Assembly (NCBI GenBank): GCA_964639935.1
Contig: CAZXGT010000111.1
Span: 1 to 7,178 of the forward strand
Direction of reading: 5' to 3'
Length of the DNA: 7,178 nt
Source of the DNA: CALNYS01 sp964639935
Lineage (GTDB): Bacteria > Planctomycetota > Phycisphaerae > Phycisphaerales > UBA1924
This document shows, in pieces, positions 1-5,209 of the stretch. The position numbers and the translations under genes were made by a program. How positions within the stretch are numbered: the stretch's first letter is position 1; the number at the start of each line of letters is the position of its first letter. The notes below the pieces were generated by a model, which was given only the letters and a program-made list of their open reading frames with translations, searched no databases and was not told the origin of the DNA.

Positions 1-17
1 GGGCGTGGAATCGGGGG

Positions 18-50
18 CGCCCGCTTCCGAACCGGACTGATGAGCGGGCG
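18..50 (+). other. Strong nested hairpin upstream of the TPR gene
   Basis: Bases 18-25 (CGCCCGCT) pair perfectly with 43-50 (AGCGGGCG). Inside them, 26-29 (TCCG) pair with 33-36 (CGGA) around an AAC loop. This makes a 12-bp interrupted stem with a one-sided bulge at 37-42. No T-run follows (TCTGAGTTCC), so it is not a classical intrinsic terminator, but it could end transcription of a gene lying left of the window or shape an RNA leader. Bases 1-145 otherwise hold no gene I can support: all three plus frames are open only briefly from base 1 (stops at 38-40, 63-65 and 79-81), so one may be the tail of an upstream gene. Confidence 0.4.
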
Positions 51-145
51 TCTGAGTTCCGATAGCAGCAGGGTCGCGTGACATAAGGCGGGTAGTGTAG
101 CCTTCCCGTCTGGCGAGACCGGAGGCCCGCTTCGGCGAGGAATCG

Positions 146-1237
146 ATGAGTCAGACACCGGAAACCGGAATGAATCAGGAGCGGAGCGGCGCCGGGCGTC
201 GTGTGCTCGGCGTGAGCCTGGCGATCGCGGCGATCGGTCTGATCGTCGGGGTGGCGTTCATTGTTCGTCAGGGTGTGCAGGGCGGTCCGGCGGAGGCTGA
301 GGCCCGCGCGAGCGACGGCTCTGACGCGCTCGTGATCGAGGAGATCCTTCGTTCGTCGCGTTCGCTGCTCGCTCAGGGCGAGTACGGCAAGGCCGAGGCG
401 CTGCTCGCGCCGGCGGTCCGTCGCAACGGGGTGGATCAGGATCTGCGGCTGGCGCTGGCTGAGGCGTTGCTCGGGCAGGGTTTTTTCGAGGCGGCGCACG
501 AGCAGTTCGTCGCGGCGATCGCGATCGGGCCGGACGCCCCGCAGCTTCGCTTTGACGCGGCGGCGGTGGCGAGCCGGGCGGGGCTCCCGGACGACGCGGA
601 GGAGCACTACTGGGCGGCGCAGCGGATGGACCCTCAGGACGAGCGGTTCCCGCTGTATCTCGCGCAGGTGCAGCGGAAGCTGGGCAAGCTGACGGAGGCG
701 AAGAAGAACCTGCTGATCGCGAGCCGGCTCGATCCGAGCCTGGACGTCGCCTGGGGCACGCTCGCGGACATCGCGCTCGAGGAGAACAATCTCTCGATCG
801 CGCGGAATCACATCGAGAAGGCGCGGGAGCTGGCGCCGGGGCGGCTGGCGTGGCGCATCCTCGAGGCGCGGATCGAGCGGCGCGACAACAACCCGCAGCG
901 CGCCGTCGCGCTGCTCTCGGGCCTGTCGCCCGAGGAGCGGGCGCGCCAGCCGATGGCGCTGCGGGAGATCGCGCTGTGCCTGGGGCTCATGGACGAGCCG
1001 AAGCGGGCGGCGGAGCTCTACGCGGACGCGGCGGCGATGCTCCCGGCTGGGAGCGAGACGCTGCCCGGGATGCTCCGCGAGGCGGCGGAGTGGTACGAGC
1101 GGGCGGAGATGCTCGACGAGGCGATCGTCTACGCCTCGCGCGCGGCGCGGGCGGGCGATGCGGCCGCCAGCGACCTGCTCGATCGCCTGCACCGGCGGGT
1201 GATGCCCGAAGAGCCTGAGGTCGGCGAGGGCGGCTGA
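146..1237 (+). CDS. Membrane-anchored tetratricopeptide-repeat protein
   Basis: A 363-residue protein of unknown specific role. After a short polar N-terminus, one hydrophobic segment (about residues 20-40, with RR at 18-19 just before it) should act as an uncleaved membrane anchor, leaving the rest outside the cytoplasm. From about residue 64 to 340 it is a continuous array of helical pairs with TPR character: A/G/Y positions and acidic-proline turns such as LDPS at 195-198 and MDPQ at 161-164. I estimate seven or eight repeats, the clearest at 97-130, 132-164, 166-198 and 200-232. TPR arrays bind other proteins, and nothing visible names the partner. The start at 146 is preceded by GAGG at 137-140, five bases away; ATG at 170 is an alternative that would also keep the anchor. 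TAGTGT at 93-98 is a possible -10 without a clear -35. The 50-nt gap to queE and that gene's own promoter signal argue against a tight operon. Confidence 0.85.
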   Translation: MSQTPETGMNQERSGAGRRVLGVSLAIAAIGLIVGVAFIVRQGVQGGPAEAEARASDGSDALVIEEILRSSRSLLAQGEYGKAEALLAPAVRRNGVDQDLRLALAEALLGQGFFEAAHEQFVAAIAIGPDAPQLRFDAAAVASRAGLPDDAEEHYWAAQRMDPQDERFPLYLAQVQRKLGKLTEAKKNLLIASRLDPSLDVAWGTLADIALEENNLSIARNHIEKARELAPGRLAWRILEARIERRDNNPQRAVALLSGLSPEERARQPMALREIALCLGLMDEPKRAAELYADAAAMLPAGSETLPGMLREAAEWYERAEMLDEAIVYASRAARAGDAAASDLLDRLHRRVMPEEPEVGEGG

Positions 1238-1257
1238 CGCCTTGGTTGCGTCTGTCC

Positions 1258-1275
1258 GGCGTTCGTTCTAACGCC
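1258..1275 (+). repeat. Perfect inverted repeat abutting the queE -10 element
   Basis: GGCGTT (1258-1263) and AACGCC (1270-1275) are perfect inverted arms separated by six bases. The right arm touches the TAGACT hexamer at 1276. If transcription starts at the queE ATG, the repeat spans about -30 to -13, where a bound repressor would block RNA polymerase. It could instead be a weak terminator hairpin for the TPR gene, which ends at 1237, but no T-run follows. Arms this short also arise by chance in GC-rich DNA. Confidence 0.35.
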
Positions 1276-1281
1276 TAGACT
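1276..1281 (+). promoter_or_regulatory. Putative -10 element of a leaderless queE promoter
   Basis: TAGACT fits the TAnnnT form of a bacterial -10 element and ends six bases before the queE ATG at 1288, so transcription would begin at or next to the start codon. There is no Shine-Dalgarno sequence in the bases before the ATG (CCCGCT). I see no good -35 hexamer at 17-18 bp. The same hexamer at the same distance precedes queD. Confidence 0.5.
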
Positions 1282-1287
1282 CCCGCT

Positions 1288-1971
1288 ATGGCTGAGACGC
1301 TCCGCGTCAATGAGATCTTCTATTCCATTCAGGGCGAATCGACCTTCATCGGGCGTCCGTGTGTGTTCGTGCGCCTCGCGGGGTGCCACCTCCGATGCTC
1401 GTACTGCGACACGGAGTACGCGTTCAAGGAGGGGGAGACCAGGCAGATCGAGGGCCTGGTCGACGAGATCGCGGCGCACCCGTGCGAGCTGGTGGAGATC
1501 ACGGGCGGCGAGCCGCTGCTGCAGCCGCGGGTGGCGACGCTCATGAAGGAGCTCGCGGACGTGCGCAAGACGGTGCTGGTCGAGACGAGCGGGGCGTGCG
1601 ACATCTCGATCTGCGACCGGCGGGCGATCCGGATCATGGACATCAAGACGCCGAGCTCGGGCGAGGCCGAGCGCACGGACTGGGCGAACATCGAGCGTCT
1701 GACCCCGCGCGACGAGGTGAAGTTCGTTCTGGGCGACCGGGACGACTACGACTTTGCGATGAGCGTGGCGGAGCGCTACGAGCTCTTTGACCGGGTGGCG
1801 GCGGTGCTGTTTTCGCCGGTGAACGAGCAGCCGAAGGGGCTCGAGATCATGGGGATGCGGGCGCTTCCGATGCGGGAGCTTGCGGAGTGGATGCTCGAGG
1901 ACGGCTCGCGCGGGATCCTCCAGCCGCAGCTGCACAAGTTCATCTGGGATCCCCAGGCCCGCGGCGTGTGA
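1288..1971 (+). CDS. queE: 7-carboxy-7-deazaguanine synthase QueE (radical SAM)
   Basis: QueE converts 6-carboxy-5,6,7,8-tetrahydropterin to 7-carboxy-7-deazaguanine, the radical-SAM ring contraction that forms the 7-deazaguanine core of preQ0, queuosine and archaeosine. The 227-residue protein has the expected family layout. The N-terminal substrate region NEIFYSIQGES (8-18) comes first, followed by the radical SAM cluster motif CxxxCxxC at C33, C37 and C40, with aromatic residues at 39 and 44. Next are the SAM-binding ITGGEPLLQ (71-79), ETSG (99-102), DIKTPSSG (118-125) and the C-terminal LQPQLHKFIW (211-220). Length and the N-terminal family match support ATG 1288. The start has no Shine-Dalgarno sequence, but a -10-like TAGACT lies six bases upstream. 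queD, whose product makes its substrate, follows after 20 nt. No preQ1 riboswitch is visible in the short gaps around the gene. Confidence 0.96.
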   Translation: MAETLRVNEIFYSIQGESTFIGRPCVFVRLAGCHLRCSYCDTEYAFKEGETRQIEGLVDEIAAHPCELVEITGGEPLLQPRVATLMKELADVRKTVLVETSGACDISICDRRAIRIMDIKTPSSGEAERTDWANIERLTPRDEVKFVLGDRDDYDFAMSVAERYELFDRVAAVLFSPVNEQPKGLEIMGMRALPMRELAEWMLEDGSRGILQPQLHKFIWDPQARGV

Positions 1972-1979
1972 AGCGCGAG

Positions 1980-1985
1980 TAGACT
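1980..1985 (+). promoter_or_regulatory. Putative -10 element of a leaderless queD promoter
   Basis: TAGACT followed by six bases and then the queD ATG at 1992 copies the queE arrangement, including the extra C after the hexamer (TAGACTC, N5, ATG). It lies in the 20-nt gap after the queE stop codon (1969-1971) and inside a perfect palindromic stretch CGAGT-AG-ACTCG (1976-1987). No Shine-Dalgarno sequence is present and no -35 is recognisable. It implies that queD can be transcribed and translated independently of queE. Confidence 0.45.
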
Positions 1986-1991
1986 CGGGCG

Positions 1992-2360
1992 ATGCGCGTT
2001 CGGCTGGCAAAGACCTTCGGCTTCGAGGCCGCTCACTTTCTCCCGTGTTTTCCCGAGGGGCACAAGTGCCGGCGGATGCACGGGCACTCGTTCCGGGTTG
2101 AGGTGGTCGTCGAGGGCGAGGTGGACCCGGCGAAGGGGTACCTGATCGACTACGGCGACATCAAGCGGGTGATCAAGCCGATCGAGGAGGCGCTGGATCA
2201 CCGGGTGCTCAACGAGATCGAGGGTCTCGAGAACCCGACGAGCGAGGTGATCGCGGGCTGGGTGTGGGATCGCGTCAGCCGGGAGCTGCCCGGGCTCAGC
2301 GAGGTCGTGGTGCACGAGACCTGCACGAGCCGGTGTGAATATCGCGGTCCGTTGGCCTGA
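1992..2360 (+). CDS. queD: 6-carboxytetrahydropterin synthase QueD
   Basis: QueD converts 7,8-dihydroneopterin triphosphate to 6-carboxytetrahydropterin with release of acetaldehyde and triphosphate, providing the substrate of QueE. The 122-residue length is normal for this small T-fold enzyme. The zinc-binding histidines are visible as H15 (in FEAAHFLP) and H30/H32 (in MHGHSF). The catalytic cysteine is C26, four residues before H30, and the Asp-His pair is D69-H70 in LDHR. ENPTSE (80-85) and E109 near the C-terminus complete the family pattern. An extra CxxxC (C111, C115) near the end is common in this family. The gene follows queE by 20 nt on the same strand, has a -10-like element six bases before ATG and lacks a Shine-Dalgarno sequence. 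QueC and QueF are not in the window, so the later steps are encoded elsewhere. The stop codon at 2358-2360 directly abuts the stop of the convergent gene. Confidence 0.95.
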   Translation: MRVRLAKTFGFEAAHFLPCFPEGHKCRRMHGHSFRVEVVVEGEVDPAKGYLIDYGDIKRVIKPIEEALDHRVLNEIEGLENPTSEVIAGWVWDRVSRELPGLSEVVVHETCTSRCEYRGPLA

Positions 2361-2978
2361 TCACTCGGCGTCGGCGACGGTTTCTGCGCTCTCTTCGGCT
2401 GCGGCCATCGCCTGACGGATCTCGTGCGTCGAGACGGCGCCGAGGTAGCGGGCGACGGGCGTCTCGGGCGTCCGCTTCTCGATGTGCCTCTCGATCGTGG
2501 CGCGCGGCGTGGGCAGGCCGCGGGCGTCGGGATCGCGGCGCTCGTGCGCCTCGAAGCGGGCGGGGTTGATGTGGGTGCGGACGGACTGGACGTAGCCGTT
2601 CTCGCGGAGCCAGATGTTGCGGGCCAGCTCGCGGTTCTGATCGCCGGGGATGTTGCTCACGCGGGCGTCGCACCAGGGGTCGATGGCGATGATCTGATGC
2701 TGGCTGCGGGTGAAGATGACGTGGCGGTGGCGGAGCGGGTGGGCGCCGTAGACGGCGTTGGCTCGGCTGGCGTAGCGGGGCCCGGGGCGCCAGAGCGTGC
2801 CGCCGTCGGCTCGGGTGACGCTCTGGACGCGATTGGCGCCTGGGAGCTGGGGCTCGGCGAGGACGCGGTCGCGCAGCGTCTCGCGGCCGGGGACGTAGGT
2901 GGAGCAGTTCGGGCCGGCGAGCGCGTGGCCCGAGAGCGCGAGAGCGGCGATGGCGGCGATGGCGGCGCGGTGGTTCAT
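2361..2978 (-). CDS. Exported protein of unknown function
   Basis: I do not recognise this 205-residue protein. It starts with a typical Sec signal peptide: MNHR, a hydrophobic Ala/Ile/Leu core (5-15) and a probable cleavage site after HALA at residue 21. The mature protein begins GPNC and has two cysteines, C25 and C103 (DPWCD), which could form a disulfide. The middle (50-130) has many aromatic and basic residues in short strand-like stretches, such as HRHVIFT (84-90) and HQIIAID (94-100). The C-terminal 50 residues are charged and helical, ending in an Ala/Glu tail. I chose ATG 2978 over the in-frame ATG at 3038 because it begins the signal peptide and has GGGAGA upstream. A 9-bp direct repeat in the signal-peptide codons (about 2946-2963) produces its AIAAIAA pattern. 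The gene is convergent with queD with no gap. It lies 105 nt downstream of the glycosyltransferase-like gene. Confidence 0.75.
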   Translation of the reverse strand: MNHRAAIAAIAALALSGHALAGPNCSTYVPGRETLRDRVLAEPQLPGANRVQSVTRADGGTLWRPGPRYASRANAVYGAHPLRHRHVIFTRSQHQIIAIDPWCDARVSNIPGDQNRELARNIWLRENGYVQSVRTHINPARFEAHERRDPDARGLPTPRATIERHIEKRTPETPVARYLGAVSTHEIRQAMAAAEESAETVADAE

Positions 2979-3003
2979 GTCTTGAGTTCTCCCGGTGCGG
3001 TTG

Positions 3004-3009
3004 TATCTA
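3004..3009 (-). promoter_or_regulatory. Possible -10 element for the exported-protein gene
   Basis: Read on the minus strand this is TAGATA, about 25 bases upstream of the ATG at 2978. It would leave a leader of roughly 20 nt containing the GGGAGA ribosome binding site. The sequence 17 bp further upstream (GTCTCA) is a poor -35. The non-coding stretch 2979-3083 also contains a weak 5-bp hairpin (3025-3039, CTTGA/TCAAG) after the glycosyltransferase-like gene, without a convincing T-run. It is the longest AT-richer interval in the minus-strand region, which fits a promoter location. Confidence 0.3.
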
Positions 3010-3083
3010 CAGCTTGACAGGGAACTTGAGACGATCAAGCGAAAAGGGGGCGCGAGGGGTGCGTCTGGGCGGGTCCGGGAATA

Positions 3084-4217
3084 TCAGCGTTGATCGGCCT
3101 TCGCGGGGGCGTTGTCGGCCGGCTTGTCCGGCTCGGCGGCCCTGGTTGCGCGCTCGTAGGCGTCGAAGAGGGCGGCGGCCTGGTTGCTGACGCTTTGGCG
3201 CGTTCGGATCCAGCTCTGAGCGGCGAGGCCGAGGGTGCGGGCGCGGGTGGGTTCGTCGAGGGCGGCGAGCGCGGTGTTCTCCCACCCGAGGGCGGTGGGC
3301 TCGGGACAGACGATGCAGGTCTGGTCACGCTGGAGGGCTTCGACGACGGGGTCGCGGCGCGTGAGGATGCAGAGCCCCTGGGCCATGGCGTCGAGCACGA
3401 TCGAGCGGTGCTCGGCGGAGGCCTCGGGGCGGACGAAGAGGTCGGCGTGGAGCACGGCCTCGCGGGAGGTTTCGAGGTTGGTCAGAAGCGAGACGCGGTC
3501 GAGGACGCGGAGGTCGCGCAGTCGTCGCCAGACCTCGTGGTCCCGGGCGACGGCGGCGTCGTCGAGGAAGATGAGCAGGTCCTCGTGGCGGCGGGAGGCG
3601 AGGGCGAGCCCCTCGAGCGCGGCGGAGACGGAGCCGGGGTCGCGGCCGGTCGCGAGGACGGCGGCCGAGACGGGGCGGACGGGGTCTGAGAAGGCGGCGG
3701 GTCTGTCTCCGGCGTGGGCGCCCCACGGCGCGACGCGGACGGTTGAGCGGACGCCGGTGTCGCGGAGGGCTTCGGCGGTGTGATCGCCCGGGGTGATCCA
3801 GAGGAGACGGACGCCTTTGCCGAGGCGGCGTTCGAAACGCTTGGCGCGGGCGAGGAGGTGGTGGGACCACATCTCGATGACGAGCCCGGCTCCGGCGCGT
3901 TTGGCGACGGCGGCGGCGAGCGTCCAGGCGCCCTCGCCCCAGACGTGGATGAGGTCGATGGCTTTGTGGGTCCAGTCTGGGGAGGCGGCGCCGAGGCGTT
4001 CGAGGAGGCGGTCGGCGCGGGCGCCGACGGTGAGCAGGGGGGCGCCCGGCTCGTACTCGCAAACGACCGCGAGGGAGGCGGCGTGCTCCGGGCCGCGGCC
4101 TTCTGGCGAGGCCCGGGCGACGCGGACGCCTTCGTCGGCGAGGGCGACCTCGAGGCGCGTGATCATGCGGTGCTCGCGGGTGGCGAACGCGTCGTCGGTG
4201 AGCATCAGGACCCGCAT
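3084..4217 (-). CDS. GT-B-fold glycosyltransferase-like protein (GT4-like)
   Basis: A 377-residue cytoplasmic protein with the two-domain plan of group 1 glycosyltransferases. The N-terminal domain opens with MRVLMLTDDAF and includes an LIHVWGE strand (89-95) and IEMWSHH (114-120). PWGAH (164-168) stands where the family has the domain-linking PNGVD-type turn. The C-terminal domain (about 184-355) carries DLLIFLDD (213-220) and the late nucleotide-sugar region HADLFVRPEA through LDAMAQG (257-281). The canonical E-x7-E pair is imperfect: D276 sits at the second position, but the first aligns with A268 or, one off, E269. The glycine-rich donor loop near the N-terminus is also weak. Donor and acceptor cannot be read from the sequence, and a non-catalytic or divergent role is possible. 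The last 20 residues are a charged Ala/Pro/Lys tail. The ATG overlaps the end of the ATPase gene by 13 nt and has a very strong GGAGGAGG site inside that gene, so translation is probably coupled. Confidence 0.75.
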   Translation of the reverse strand: MRVLMLTDDAFATREHRMITRLEVALADEGVRVARASPEGRGPEHAASLAVVCEYEPGAPLLTVGARADRLLERLGAASPDWTHKAIDLIHVWGEGAWTLAAAVAKRAGAGLVIEMWSHHLLARAKRFERRLGKGVRLLWITPGDHTAEALRDTGVRSTVRVAPWGAHAGDRPAAFSDPVRPVSAAVLATGRDPGSVSAALEGLALASRRHEDLLIFLDDAAVARDHEVWRRLRDLRVLDRVSLLTNLETSREAVLHADLFVRPEASAEHRSIVLDAMAQGLCILTRRDPVVEALQRDQTCIVCPEPTALGWENTALAALDEPTRARTLGLAAQSWIRTRQSVSNQAAALFDAYERATRAAEPDKPADNAPAKADQR

Positions 4218-5209
4218 GGCGGCGCCTCCTCCGCTCGCTCGCGGGCTTCGGGCGTGGCCCAGACGAGCGCTCGGCGTCGCTCGCCCCGTTGGATGAGTGT
4301 AACCGGCTGGGCGGGATCAACGGAGGCCGGCGGCTGGTGGGCGGGCCACCAGGCTTGGAGCCCGGGCTCGATGCGGGCGTCGCGCTTGGTCACGCTGACG
4401 GTCGGGAGGCGCTCGGCGCGGCGGTCGAGGCGGGGGATGGATCCGATGAGGCCTCGGGTGTAGGGGTGCGCGGGCTCGCGCAGGATCTCGGCCATGGGTC
4501 CGGTCTCGACGACGCGTCCGGCGTACATGACGGCGACGCGCTGGGCTCGCTCGCGCGCGACGGCGAGGTCGTGGGTGATGAGCAGGAGCGCGAGCCCGCG
4601 GTCGCGGCGGAGGGCGTCGATGAGGTCGAGGATCTGGGCCTGGACGGTGACGTCCAGGGCGGTGGTGGGCTCGTCGGCGATGAGCAGGTCGGGCTCGCAG
4701 GCGAGGGCCATGGCGATCATGGCGCGCTGGCGCATGCCGCCCGAGAACTCGTGGGGGTAGGAGCGGAGCCGCTGGCGGGGGTCCGGGATGCCGACGGCGT
4801 CGAGGGCTTCGGCGGCGGCGGCGGTGGCGGCGCCTTTGCGGAGGCCGCGGTGGAGGCGGAGGGCCTCGGTGATCTGGTCGCCGATGGAGAGGACGGGGTT
4901 GAGGGAGGTCATGGGCTCCTGGAAGACGACGGCCGCGCCGCCGCCTCGGATTTTGCGGAGTTGTTTTTCGGCGGCGGTGAGGATGTCGAGCTCGTTTCGC
5001 CAGCGGATCTCGCCGCGGTCGATGGTCGCGGTCTTCGGGAGGAGGCGGAGGAGGCTCATGGCGGTGACGGACTTGCCGGAGCCGGATTCGCCGACGATGG
5101 CGAGGGATTCGCCGCTTGCGAGGTCGAAGGAGACGGAGCGGACGGCGGGGGTTCCGCGGAAGGAGACGGCGAGGTCGCGGACGGCGATGATCGGCCGGCG
5201 CGGCGTCAT
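4205..5209 (-). CDS. Peptide/nickel-type ABC transporter ATPase (DppD/OppD family)
   Basis: A 334-residue ATPase that would power a DppBC/OppBC-type importer from the cytoplasmic face. All nucleotide-binding motifs are intact: Walker A GESGSGKS (40-47), Q-loop FQEPMTSLNP (96-105), signature FSGGMRQR (155-162), Walker B LLIADEP (175-181), D-loop ALDV (184-187) and H-loop H213 (ITHDLAV). The run EPAHPYTRGL (245-254) is the oligopeptide-family C-terminal hallmark. That C-terminal domain then departs from the norm: the usual cysteine-containing segment (GCxFHPRC-like) is absent, replaced by a Pro/Trp-rich stretch around 281-300. The start is ATG 5209 rather than an in-frame ATG at 5329: it begins directly before the first strand, has GAGG five bases upstream, and forms an ATGA overlap with the permease stop. 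The substrate could be peptides or another small solute. Confidence 0.93.
   Translation of the reverse strand: MTPRRPIIAVRDLAVSFRGTPAVRSVSFDLASGESLAIVGESGSGKSVTAMSLLRLLPKTATIDRGEIRWRNELDILTAAEKQLRKIRGGGAAVVFQEPMTSLNPVLSIGDQITEALRLHRGLRKGAATAAAAEALDAVGIPDPRQRLRSYPHEFSGGMRQRAMIAMALACEPDLLIADEPTTALDVTVQAQILDLIDALRRDRGLALLLITHDLAVARERAQRVAVMYAGRVVETGPMAEILREPAHPYTRGLIGSIPRLDRRAERLPTVSVTKRDARIEPGLQAWWPAHQPPASVDPAQPVTLIQRGERRRALVWATPEARERAEEAPPCGS
4225..4232 (-). promoter_or_regulatory. Strong ribosome binding site of the glycosyltransferase-like gene
   Basis: On the minus strand these bases read GGAGGAGG, seven bases before ATG 4217. They lie within the last codons of the upstream ATPase gene, where they encode a Glu-Glu pair near its C-terminus. 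This settles the start codon. It also contrasts with the permease, queE and queD starts, which have no such site. Confidence 0.8.

Noticed and set aside
36..90. CTGATGAG at 37-44 resembles the hammerhead ribozyme core box, with a small stem just before it.
   Set aside because: No GAAA box follows a second stem, and no proper UH cleavage site sits next to the first stem, so the ribozyme core is incomplete.
1238..1287. Possible preQ1 riboswitch before queE.
   Set aside because: The gap is too short and lacks the A-rich tail and pseudoknot pattern of the known preQ1 classes.
1129..2010. Long minus-strand open frame (293 codons) opposite queE.
   Set aside because: It is a GC-rich antisense shadow: low-complexity Arg/His/Leu protein with no domain, against a clearly recognised queE on the plus strand.
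3014..3042. Perfect TTGACA on the plus strand (3014-3019), a consensus -35.
   Set aside because: The hexamer 17 bp downstream (AAGCGA) is not a -10, and it would only drive antisense RNA into the glycosyltransferase-like gene.
3325..4320. Second minus-strand frame (331 codons) overlapping the glycosyltransferase-like gene.
   Set aside because: Its product is almost wholly Arg/Pro/His, typical of a frame-shifted reading of GC-rich DNA, while the other frame gives a coherent GT-B-like protein.
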